Part shown: piece after piece, positions 45,731-54,040 of the stretch
Numbering within the stretch: the first letter of the stretch is position 1
How the letters are laid out: each line of letters opens with the position of its first letter
Assembly (NCBI RefSeq): GCF_010645065.1
Contig: NZ_JAADZW010000009.1
Location: 105,624 to 169,623 of the forward strand
Origin: Flavobacterium fluviatile
GTDB taxonomy: Bacteria; Bacteroidota; Bacteroidia; Flavobacteriales; Flavobacteriaceae
Direction of reading: 5' to 3'
DNA length: 64,000 bases
The notes under the pieces: model-generated
The model's database searches: none
The model's input: only the letters and a program-made list of their open reading frames with translations
Told to the model about the DNA's origin: nothing
Program-made: the position numbers and the translations under genes

Positions 45731-45738
45731 TACTTTTG
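45731..45738 (+). promoter_or_regulatory. -7 promoter box of the thr operon
   Basis: TACTTTTG matches TAnnTTTG exactly and lies 12 bp before the leader-peptide ATG. The gap 45409-45749 is otherwise AT-rich with no gene seen. Confidence 0.55.
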
Positions 45739-45749
45739 AAAAATCAAAA

Positions 45750-45851
45750 ATGAAACGTAACAGCATAAAATATCAATCTTCAATGACAGCTCAGACAAGA
45801 GTTGCAACTGCTGCTACAACAATTACTACTACAACAATCACTACCCCTTAG
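45750..45851 (+). CDS. threonine operon leader peptide, 33 aa
   Basis: ATG to TAG codes 33 residues that end in TAATTITTTTITTP. The last 14 residues hold nine Thr and two Ile codons, closely like the E. coli thr leader, which also starts MKR and has runs of Thr with Ile. It lies 106 bp upstream of thrA and just after a -7 box. A short hairpin overlaps its stop codon. Ribosome stalling on Thr (and Ile) codons would tune transcription of thrABC. Too short for the usual ORF cut-off, so likely unannotated. Confidence 0.8.
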   Translation: MKRNSIKYQSSMTAQTRVATAATTITTTTITTP

Positions 45852-45856
45852 GGGTA
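45842..45856 (+). promoter_or_regulatory. hairpin at the leader stop codon (attenuator element)
   Basis: TACCCC-TTA-GGGGTA spans the leader stop and is followed by TACATTTTTACAT. A second imperfect hairpin (ACTTTTCTTTC against GAAAGAAGAAAGT) lies at about 45890-45913. Which forms the terminator cannot be settled by eye. Confidence 0.45.
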
Positions 45857-45957
45857 TACATTTTTACATATAATCCTGTTTATCTATACTTTTCTTTCTG
45901 AAAGAAGAAAGTCGTTGGATACATAAAATATTTTGCATAAAAGAAAAAACATCAAAA

Positions 45958-48405
45958 ATGAAAGTATTAAAATTTGGCGGAACTTCTGTTGCCAATGCAC
46001 AAAATATAAAACTCGTTATCGAAATTGTTAAACAAAAAGCTGAAAAAGACAAGCTCGTTGTAGTAGTTTCCGCATTGAGTAAAGTAACTGATATGTTACA
46101 ACTTGCTGCAGCAAAAGCAGCTGAAAATGACGAAAGCTTCAGGGATATTGTTGCTGAAATTGAGAAAAAACACCTTGACACCTTAAAAGAACTTATTCCT
46201 GTTGGTGAACAGAGCAGCCTTTTAAGCCATATCAAAAGAATCATCAACCATTTAGAAACCTTATTAGATGGCTGTTTCCTTTTGGGCGAATTATCTCCAA
46301 GGACTGCAGATACGATTTTGAGTTTCGGTGAATTACTTTCTGCCTATATTATTGCACAGGCTTATCAGCAAATTAATAAAAATGCTGTTTACAAAGACAG
46401 CCGTGAGCTAATTAAAACAAATGCTGATTTTGGTAAAGCGGTTGTAAATTTTGAAATTTCAAATGTTCTGATTCAGGAATATTTCGAAGAGAATCAATCT
46501 GCAATTACTATTCTACCCGGATTTATTGCACAGACTCTTGACGGAATTACTTCAACTTTAGGACGTGGCGGCTCTGATTATACTGCTGCTATTATTGCCG
46601 GAGCAATGAATGCTGAAGAGCTTGAAATCTGGACCGATGTAAACGGAATGTTTACTGCTAATCCCAAAATTGTAAAACAGGCTCAGCCAATTGCTAATAT
46701 TTCATATCAGGAAGCAATGGAGTTGTCTCATTTTGGTGCGAAAGTATTGTATCCGCCAACCATTCAGCCGGTTTTAAGAAAAAACATTCCTATTTTAATC
46801 AAAAATACTTTCGAACCGGAATCAGTTGGTACTTTAATTACAAATCAGGCTCCGGTAAATGGCACCGCTGTAAGAGGAATTAGCCATGTTGACAATATCT
46901 CGTTATTAACTCTTGAAGGCCCGGGAATGATTGGGGTTTCAGGTTCTTCAAAACGTTTGTTTGAGGTGTTGTCACACGAAAAAATCAATGTTATCTTTAT
47001 CACTCAGGCCTCTTCTGAACATTCCATCTGTATCGGAATTTTAAATTCGGATGCTGAAAATGCTGAAGAAGCCATCAACAAAGCATTTGAAGTTGAGATT
47101 TTACAAAACAAAATCGATCCCTGCATTGTCGAAAAAGACCTTTGCATTATTGCTTTAGTGGGTGAAAATATGAAAAACCACCAGGGTCTGAGTGGAAGAA
47201 TGTTCAGCACTTTAGGAAAAAACAACGTAAACATTCGTGCGATTGCCCAAGGAGCTTCAGAAAGAAATATCTCTGCCGTAATCAACGAAAGAGATGTTAA
47301 AAAAGCACTCAACACATTACACGAAAATTTCTTCGAAGAAAATACCAAACAGCTGAATTTATTTGTAATGGGTGTTGGAAATGTGGGTGAGAAATTCATC
47401 GAGCAGATTCATAGCCAGAAGAAATTCTTAAAAGATGTTTTAAAAATCAATGTTCGTGTGATTGCTTTGTCCAACTCCAGAAAAATGGTATTTGACGAAG
47501 ACGGAATTTCCCTAAAAGACTGGCAGGCAACTTTAGACAAAGGAGAAGCGGCTATTCCGACAGAATTCATCGCACGTGCCAAAGAACTGAATTTAAGAAA
47601 CAGCATTTTCGTAGATATTACAGCAAATGCAAGCGTTTCTGAAATGTATGAAAAATTCTTAAAAGAAAGTATTGCGGTTGTAACCTGTAACAAAATTGCC
47701 TGTTCATCTGCTTACGACAACTATAAAAAACTGAAAAGCTTATCACGCCAATACAACGCTCCGTTTTTATTTGAAACGAATGTTGGAGCGGGATTGCCAA
47801 TTATCGATACCGTAAAAAATCTGATTGCATCCGGAGATAAAGTACATAAAATTCAGGCGGTTTTATCCGGAAGTCTGAACTTTATTTTCAACAATTTTGA
47901 TGAAAATAATTCTTTCCATGATGTTGTGAAAGAAGCAGGAGTTCAGGGATTCACAGAACCGGATCCGAAAATCGACTTAAGCGGAATCGACGTTGCCCGT
48001 AAAATCCTGATTTTAATTCGTGAAAGCGGTTATCAAATGGAAATAGAAGACATCGAGAATCTGTCTTTCTTACCTGACGAGTGCATGAAGACTACAAATA
48101 ACGAAGATTTTTTCAAATCATTGATCACACATGCTTCGCATTTTGAGAATATTTTGAAAGAAGCCAACGAAAAAGAATCCCGCCTAAAATTTGTGGCGCA
48201 ATTCGAAAACGGAAAAGCAAACGTAGGCCTTCAGTTCATTGCAAAAGACCACCCTTTCTACAATTTGGAAGGAAAAGACAATATCGTACTTTTCTACACC
48301 GATCGTTATGTAGATCAGCCTTTATTAATCAAAGGAGCCGGTGCCGGTGCCGCTGTTACGGCTTCAGGGATTTTTGCAGATGTAATTAGAATTGGAAATA
48401 TTTAA
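45958..48405 (+). CDS. thrA: bifunctional aspartokinase/homoserine dehydrogenase
   Basis: An 815-residue fusion. The aspartokinase starts MKVLKFGGTSVANA and includes GRGGSDYTAA; ACT regulatory segments (LLTLEGPGMIGVSG and CIIALVGENM) follow. The homoserine dehydrogenase begins near residue 460 with VMGVGNVGEKF, and has the catalytic region with GAGLPIIDT and KIQAVLSGSLNFIF. It starts lysine/threonine/methionine synthesis. First gene of thrABC, behind a leader peptide. Confidence 0.97.
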   Translation: MKVLKFGGTSVANAQNIKLVIEIVKQKAEKDKLVVVVSALSKVTDMLQLAAAKAAENDESFRDIVAEIEKKHLDTLKELIPVGEQSSLLSHIKRIINHLETLLDGCFLLGELSPRTADTILSFGELLSAYIIAQAYQQINKNAVYKDSRELIKTNADFGKAVVNFEISNVLIQEYFEENQSAITILPGFIAQTLDGITSTLGRGGSDYTAAIIAGAMNAEELEIWTDVNGMFTANPKIVKQAQPIANISYQEAMELSHFGAKVLYPPTIQPVLRKNIPILIKNTFEPESVGTLITNQAPVNGTAVRGISHVDNISLLTLEGPGMIGVSGSSKRLFEVLSHEKINVIFITQASSEHSICIGILNSDAENAEEAINKAFEVEILQNKIDPCIVEKDLCIIALVGENMKNHQGLSGRMFSTLGKNNVNIRAIAQGASERNISAVINERDVKKALNTLHENFFEENTKQLNLFVMGVGNVGEKFIEQIHSQKKFLKDVLKINVRVIALSNSRKMVFDEDGISLKDWQATLDKGEAAIPTEFIARAKELNLRNSIFVDITANASVSEMYEKFLKESIAVVTCNKIACSSAYDNYKKLKSLSRQYNAPFLFETNVGAGLPIIDTVKNLIASGDKVHKIQAVLSGSLNFIFNNFDENNSFHDVVKEAGVQGFTEPDPKIDLSGIDVARKILILIRESGYQMEIEDIENLSFLPDECMKTTNNEDFFKSLITHASHFENILKEANEKESRLKFVAQFENGKANVGLQFIAKDHPFYNLEGKDNIVLFYTDRYVDQPLLIKGAGAGAAVTASGIFADVIRIGNI

Positions 48406-48412
48406 AGGTGCT

Positions 48413-48552
48413 AAGGTTCTAAGATGCTAAGGTCCTGAGTTTTTTTTTAAAACTTAATCTTTGTCTCTTAGAATCTCAAAACCTTAGAAACTAAAAATAA
48501 AAAGCTGCATAAGAAACCTTAGAATCTTAGCATCTTAGAACCTCAGAACCTT
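48413..48552. repeat. imperfect inverted repeat between thrA and thrB
   Basis: AAGGTTCTAAGATGCTAAGG at 48413-48432 pairs with the reverse-complement-like segment 48517-48552 (CCTTAGAATCTTAGCATCTT and beyond). The unit is repeated within each arm. It separates two operon genes and could fold in the mRNA. Confidence 0.65.
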
Positions 48553-48556
48553 AAAA

Positions 48557-49477
48557 ATGGAAATTAAACTATTTTGCCCGGCCACTATCGCCAACCTCTC
48601 ATGCGGATTTGACGTACTCGGACTTTGCTTAGACAATGCGGGCGATGAAATGATTGTTCGGAAAGTCGATCAAAAAGGAGTTCGAATCACTAAAATCGTG
48701 GGTGCCGATTTGCCTCTTGAAACAGAGAAAAACGTTTCGGGTGTGGCGGCTTTGGCAATGTTGGCAACTTTGAACGAACTGGATTTTGGATTCGAAATCG
48801 AAATTTATAAAAACATCAAAGCCGGAAGCGGAATCGGAAGCAGTGCTGCCAGTTCTGCGGGAGCGGTTTTCGGAATTAATGAATTATTAGGAAGACCTTA
48901 TTCCCGTAAAGATCTGGTTCAGTTTGCGATGCAGGGCGAAAAATTAGCCAGCGGAAATGCTCATGCCGACAACGTCGCTCCTGCCCTTTTAGGCGCTTTT
49001 ACTTTGGTAAGAAGTTATTCGCCTTTGGATATTATCAGAATTGATAGTCCTGAAGAATTGTATGCAACGGTGGTTCATCCACAAATTGAGTTAAAAACGT
49101 CTGATGCGCGTTCTGTATTAAAACAAACAGTTTCACTGAAAAGCGCCATTATGCAATGGGGAAATGTAGGCGGATTGGTCGCTGGTCTTTACACTAAAGA
49201 TTACGATTTGATTGGAAGATCACTTCACGACGAAATCGTTGAACCGATACGAAGCGTTTTAATTCCGGGATTTGATTTAATCAAACAAACAGCTTACGAA
49301 AACGGCGCTTTAGGCTCCGGAATTTCAGGTTCCGGCCCGTCTATTTTCGCTTTAAGCAAAGGAAAAAATACAGCTGACCAAATCGCAAAAGCCATGAGCG
49401 ACGTTTACGAGAAAATGAATTTACCGTATGAAATTCACGTTTCGAAAATTAATCCGGATGGCGTAAGGGTTTTGTAA
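48557..49477 (+). CDS. thrB: homoserine kinase
   Basis: A 306-residue GHMP kinase. The ATP-binding loop GSGIGSSAASSAGAVFG (about residues 91-107), the start FCPATIANLSCGFDVLG and the C-terminal GSGISGSGPSIFAL are typical. It phosphorylates homoserine ahead of threonine synthase. Confidence 0.96.
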   Translation: MEIKLFCPATIANLSCGFDVLGLCLDNAGDEMIVRKVDQKGVRITKIVGADLPLETEKNVSGVAALAMLATLNELDFGFEIEIYKNIKAGSGIGSSAASSAGAVFGINELLGRPYSRKDLVQFAMQGEKLASGNAHADNVAPALLGAFTLVRSYSPLDIIRIDSPEELYATVVHPQIELKTSDARSVLKQTVSLKSAIMQWGNVGGLVAGLYTKDYDLIGRSLHDEIVEPIRSVLIPGFDLIKQTAYENGALGSGISGSGPSIFALSKGKNTADQIAKAMSDVYEKMNLPYEIHVSKINPDGVRVL

Positions 49478-49547
49478 AATGTGAAATGTGAATTGTAAAA
49501 AGTATTAAGTACGAAGAATTAAGTATTAAGACTTATACGAAACGTTT

Positions 49548-49756
49548 GTCAGGCTGAGCGGAGTCGAAGCCCACGGAAATTGAGCGACAAAGTATGTCAC
49601 GCTCAGTTTGTCATTCCGAGGAACGAGGAATCTTCGCGATAAGCTCGACAAAGATTGGATTCGCATTGCGGAGTTACTTGCGAAGATTTCTCCTCCGTCG
49701 AAATGACAAAACTATGTTAATTCACTTTGCGGGGCTTCGACTCCGCTCAGCCTGAC
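49548..49756. repeat. 209-bp nested inverted repeat before thrC
   Basis: 49548-49572 and 49732-49756 are 25-bp perfect inverted copies (GTCAGGCTGAGCGG...). Inside, GTCATTCCGAGGAACGAGGA and a related inverted copy form a second, imperfect stem. It nearly fills the 406-bp thrB-thrC gap. A partial inner unit also occurs at about 60523-60548. Confidence 0.8.
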
Positions 49757-49883
49757 AAGACTAACAGATAATTGAAAATATAAATTATTGAAATAAAAAA
49801 TATCACCACAAAGCTTTGCGCTCACTGCGTTTTCAAAAGAAAATAATTCCTTGCGCTCTTTGCGGTTAAATTAAAACAACACA

Positions 49884-51173
49884 ATGAAATACTACAGTTT
49901 AAACCATAATGCCCCAAAAGTTTCTTTTCAGGAAGCTGTAATACAAGGATTAGCGAGTGACAAAGGATTATATTTCCCGGAAAACATTACGCCTCTTGAT
50001 CCTTCATTTTTTGATAAAATTGAAAGTTTAAGCCACGAAGAAATTGCTTTTGAAGCAATCAAACAATTTGTTGGTGATGAAATACCTGCAGCAAAACTAA
50101 AAGAAATCATCGCTGAGACTTTAGTTTTTGATTTCCCTGTGGTGAAAGTCGAAGACGGAATCTATTCGTTAGAATTATTTCACGGACCTACAATGGCGTT
50201 TAAAGACGTTGGAGCGCGTTTTATGTCTCGTTGTCTGGGTTATTTCAACAAAGACAAAAAAGAGGCAAAAAACACCGTTTTAGTAGCGACTTCCGGAGAT
50301 ACAGGCGGAGCGGTTGCCAGCGGATTTTTAGGCGTTGACGGCGTTGATGTTGTCATTTTATATCCGTCTGGAAAAGTGAGCGACATTCAGGAAAAGCAAT
50401 TGACAACTTTAGGACAGAATATCAAAGCGCTGGAAGTTGATGGCGTTTTTGACGATTGCCAGGATATGGTTAAAAAAGCGTTTTTAGATGAAACTTTAGC
50501 GCACAAAAACCTGACTTCTGCCAACTCTATTAATATTGCGCGTTGGCTGCCACAAATGTTTTATTTCTTCTTTGCCTACAAGGCTTTGAAAAGCCAGAAC
50601 AAACCATTGGTTTTCTCTTGTCCAAGTGGCAACTTCGGGAATATCTGCGCCGGAATCATGGCAAAGAAATTAGGTTTACCAATTGAACATTTTGTAGCAT
50701 CTACAAACGTAAACGACACCGTACCAAGATTCTTAGAAAACGGAAAATACGACCCAAAACCTTCTAAAGCAACCATCTCTAACGCAATGGACGTTGGAAA
50801 CCCAAGCAACTTTATCAGGATTCAGGAATTGTACAATAATGACTTAAAAGCGTTCGAAAAAGACTTCTCTTCTTATAGTTATACTGATGAAGAAACTTTA
50901 GTTGCTCTAAAAAATATTTATAACACAAATGGTTATATCGCAGAACCGCACGGCGCGGTTGGTTATTTAGGTTTGAAAAAAGAGCTTGAAAAATACCCGA
51001 ATGCCATTGGTATTTTCTTAGAAACCGCCCACCCAATTAAATTCTTAGATGTGGTTGAACCTGCTTTAGGAATTACGCTTCCTATTCCTGTTCAAATTGA
51101 GAGTGTTATTAATGAGGAGAAAGTGAGTACGAAGATTGGGAGTTATGAGGAGTTGAAGAGTTTCTTGGGGTAA
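49884..51173 (+). CDS. thrC: threonine synthase
   Basis: A 429-residue PLP enzyme. HGPTMAFKDVGARFMSR carries the PLP lysine, SGDTGGAVASGF binds phosphate, and the N terminus YSLNHNAPKVSFQEAV and HPIKFLDVVEPAL near the end are typical. It makes threonine from O-phosphohomoserine. The gene is complete and ends YEELKSFLG; a second, synonymous version of that tail lies at 56035. Confidence 0.97.
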   Translation: MKYYSLNHNAPKVSFQEAVIQGLASDKGLYFPENITPLDPSFFDKIESLSHEEIAFEAIKQFVGDEIPAAKLKEIIAETLVFDFPVVKVEDGIYSLELFHGPTMAFKDVGARFMSRCLGYFNKDKKEAKNTVLVATSGDTGGAVASGFLGVDGVDVVILYPSGKVSDIQEKQLTTLGQNIKALEVDGVFDDCQDMVKKAFLDETLAHKNLTSANSINIARWLPQMFYFFFAYKALKSQNKPLVFSCPSGNFGNICAGIMAKKLGLPIEHFVASTNVNDTVPRFLENGKYDPKPSKATISNAMDVGNPSNFIRIQELYNNDLKAFEKDFSSYSYTDEETLVALKNIYNTNGYIAEPHGAVGYLGLKKELEKYPNAIGIFLETAHPIKFLDVVEPALGITLPIPVQIESVINEEKVSTKIGSYEELKSFLG

Positions 51174-51174
51174 G
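51143..51174 (+). repeat. thrC 3'-end direct repeat, left copy
   Basis: These 32 bases, the end of thrC, match 56035-56066 at 28 positions. All four differences are synonymous third-codon or Leu-codon changes. Confidence 0.8.
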
Positions 51175-51193
51175 AGTTATCCTTTATTATTTC

Positions 51194-51240
51194 AAACCAT
51201 AAATTATGCTATTTTTTTAGTGTAGTTTATGGTTTTCTTT
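51194..51240 (+). terminator. thrC terminator, left copy
   Basis: AAACCATAAA and TTTATGGTTT form a 10-bp stem, followed by TCTTTT. A divergent version with the same layout follows the second thrC tail at 56087-56135. Confidence 0.65.
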
Positions 51241-51346
51241 TATTTACCGATTAGTTTTTAGTAAGTAAAATCATTATGTTTGATAGCGTTATAATTCAAC
51301 CAAAAAATTAAACCTATACCTTCCTAATTCAGTAAAACATATAGCA

Positions 51347-52942
51347 ATGAAGCAAAATTTTAAAAAAGCATTACAAAATATAATTAGGCACGGAGATACT
51401 GATGTTTTTCCTTTTCCATTCGAAAGACTACTTTTTGATGAAAAATTAGAAGACTCAATAAAAATTTTAGAAAATATACATAAAGATTTAGAAAAAGCTT
51501 TAAGTGAGTCTCCTCCTTTAACACTAGTTAAACTAAGTCAAGTTGGATACTATGGTTTTAGACAAGCAACAATGATTGAACCATTTTGGAATGCATATTT
51601 TTTAAGTCTGGTTATCGCTTTGTCAGAAAATATTGAAAACACAAGAGTCAAAGAAAGTGATAAAAAAGTATTTTCATATAGATTTGAATGGAATTAAACC
51701 AAAAGTTTACTTTTTAAGGAATCAAATTGGATAGATTATAAGAAGCAATGTATAGAATTTTCAAAAGATTACGATATAGTTTTACAAACTGATATATCTA
51801 ACTTTTATCCTAGAATAAATCATCATAAATTAGAAAATGAACTTAAAAGAGTTGATAACACAACAGATATTCCTAAAAAAATCATTAAACTTTTAAGTGT
51901 TTTCTCAGGCACGATATCATATGGTTTACCTGTTGGAGGTCCTGCTTCACGAATATTAGCAGAACTTGCGTTAAATCACACAGACTTTCATTTGAAATCA
52001 AGAAGTATTGTCTTTTGTAGATATGCTGATGATTACACTATTTTTTGTAATTCTGAATCAGAGGCATATAAAATTCTAATTCTATTATCTGAAAAACTTT
52101 CAAATGATCAATTGGGATTACAAAAAAATAAAACTAAAATAATGTCTTCAGATGAATTTAGAGATATTCATCATTTTTTGGATCCAAAACCTGCAGAAGA
52201 CAAAAATTCAGAAGATGAACAAAAACTATTAAATATCTCTATACGTTTTGATCCGTATTCACCAACTGCAGAGGAAGATTACGAAACACTCAAAGAAGCA
52301 ATTAGAGAAATTGATATAATCAGTATTCTTTCGAAAGAAGTTAATAAGACTCGAATTGACCAAACTGTTACTAAACAAGCAATTAACTCAATTAAAGTTT
52401 TATCAAGACTTAATCAAGTTCGAGCAATAAAAATACTTTTAGATCAAAATAATCTAATAACCCTTGCTCCAGTTTTTACAACAATAATACGATCTGTTAG
52501 AAGTATTTATGAAGATTTAAAAGATGAAGGAAAAATTTTAGTTGATAAATCTCTGTTAGAACTTTTTAAGAATGAAAGTTACTTAACTAAAATCGAAATC
52601 AATTTAAACTATTTAGTACAAATACTATCTATTAGGCATTCTCAAGAAAAAGAAAAGTTATTCGTTAAATTATATGAAACTGAAACCAATCACTTTCTTA
52701 AACGTCAAATCATTGTTGCAATGGCAAATTGGAACTGCCACTATTGGTTAGTAGACATTAAAAATCAATTTACAACAATGACAACTTGGGAAAGAAGAGC
52801 TTTTATCTATGCTTCATTTGTACTTGGTGATGAAGGAAAGCATTGGCGCAATCATAACAAAAACTTATTTAGCAAGGAAGAGAGTCTAATAAGAGATTGG
52901 TGCAGCGAAAGATATCAGAATAAAAAAATAATATTAGTATGA
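51347..52942 (+). pseudogene. defence-type reverse transcriptase with one in-frame stop
   Basis: One continuous frame of 531 codons interrupted by a single TAA at codon 117 (51695-51697). RT motifs: QTDISNFYPRI with D149 (motif A), GLPVGGPASR from codon 193 (motif B), CRYADDYTIF with YADD at 226-229 (motif C). The N terminus starts with HGDTDVFPFPFE. After about residue 290 comes a helical-repeat region ending in WERRAFIYASFVLGDEGKHWR, like the alpha-rich C termini of abortive-infection RTs. The next in-frame ATG (51992) lies past motif B, so reinitiation would not give an active RT. The gene overlaps the nuclease-like gene by 4 bp (ATGA). Recent inactivation, readthrough, or sequence error are all open. 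Confidence 0.82.
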
Positions 52943-53667
52943 TAACCGAAAGAGAGATTGCTGAAAAATTTAGTGTTATCTGGAAACAACATTTTCCATT
53001 ACTCACTCCAACCTTTATGAGAGTTTTTAATGAAGCTCATATTTTTAATATAAACGCTCCAATACCTATAAAGGAAAATGTTAGAAATGACATTGTTTCG
53101 GAAATTTCCTTTAATATAGTTGAAAAAGTCATAATAGAAGAATCATATATTGAAGATTACATAGAAAACGAAATAAAACTTAAAAAAATAGTTGAGTTTA
53201 CAGCAAAGTCTATCTGGAAATCAGGTAATTTTTCTGAGAAAGATTTTTTATTAAATGAAATTGAAATAACAGAAATAAAAAGAATTTGTCAAAATCTAAT
53301 AGAATTTATACAAAAAATTAAAAAAAAACAAGTAAAATTTAAGCCAACATTTACGGGGTATGGCTTTATACCTGATTTAGTAGGTGATTTATCAATAGAC
53401 GATACTCTATTTGAGATTAAAACTGTGAATAGAAACTTTAGATCAAGTGATCTAAAGCAATTATTATTATATCTAGCATTACAACAAGTTTCATCTGGCT
53501 TAAATTGGAAATATGCAGGATTATACAATCCTAGAAAAGGAACATATTGTAAGTTCAATATAAAAAACTTGATATATGACTTAGCCGGAGGAAAAACACC
53601 AAATGAGTCATTTGAGAACTTACTTGATAGCTTAACTAGAGATGTACAAATTGATTCAAAATTTTGA
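52939..53667 (+). CDS. PD-(D/E)XK nuclease-like protein partnered with the RT
   Basis: A 242-residue soluble protein. The central core reads GYGFIPDLVGD...LFEIKTVNR, giving D146, E159-x-K161 and a following Q174 in QLLLYLAL, the arrangement of PD-(D/E)XK nucleases. The N-terminal 130 residues are helical and charged. It overlaps the RT gene by ATGA, implying coupled translation and a two-component system. The exact family is not recognised; a DNA- or RNA-cleaving effector is inferred. Confidence 0.75.
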   Translation: MITEREIAEKFSVIWKQHFPLLTPTFMRVFNEAHIFNINAPIPIKENVRNDIVSEISFNIVEKVIIEESYIEDYIENEIKLKKIVEFTAKSIWKSGNFSEKDFLLNEIEITEIKRICQNLIEFIQKIKKKQVKFKPTFTGYGFIPDLVGDLSIDDTLFEIKTVNRNFRSSDLKQLLLYLALQQVSSGLNWKYAGLYNPRKGTYCKFNIKNLIYDLAGGKTPNESFENLLDSLTRDVQIDSKF

Positions 53668-53789
53668 TTATAAGATAAATATTTAAAAACTTAATTACTC
53701 GTGAACGCGACGTGCGTACGAGCGAGACGCTCGCACCAGCACTAACGACTACAATTGGCAAAAAAATATGAAAATTTAAATTTCTCGCT

Positions 53790-53860
53790 TAGACCCGATT
53801 GCAGTGAAAATCCTTGTTTGCCGGGGTTCGGCAAACAAGATTGCAACGGAAAGCGGGACT
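53790..53860. repeat. dispersed hairpin repeat, copy E
   Basis: AGACCCGATTGCAGTGAAAA, then the stem CTTGTTTGCC with its complement around GGGGTTC, then GATTGCAACGG and CGGGACT. Opposite orientation to copy A. A further GC-rich hairpin (GTGCGTACGAGCG...CGCTCGCAC) lies at 53712-53736. No gene is supported in 53668-54040; a 62-residue ORF here overlaps the repeat. Confidence 0.7.
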
Positions 53861-53968
53861 GAATTTCATATGAAAATGAATTTTCTGCTCCTAAAAATTA
53901 TCTTTACCCACAAAGACAAAAATATAAAGCTATTTTTACTAAAAAAAACAACTGCTGAACATGTAAAA

Positions 53969-54007
53969 AAAGAAAGGCCCTCATTATCTTGAGAGCCTTT
54001 CTTTTTA
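53969..54007. terminator. terminator at the end of narK
   Basis: AAAGAAAGGC pairs with GCCTTTCTTT with T and A runs on the two strands; lies 34 bp past the narK stop on the minus strand. Confidence 0.75.
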
Positions 54008-54040
54008 AACAAAAACATTTACTATTTCTATTTTTTAGAT

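Noticed and set aside
51347..53667. Retron or diversity-generating retroelement
   Set aside because: No msr/msd-like inverted repeats, template/variable repeats or Avd-type gene were seen next to the RT.
53804..53992. 62-residue ORF downstream of the nuclease-like gene
   Set aside because: It overlaps dispersed repeat copy E and a terminator; no protein features.
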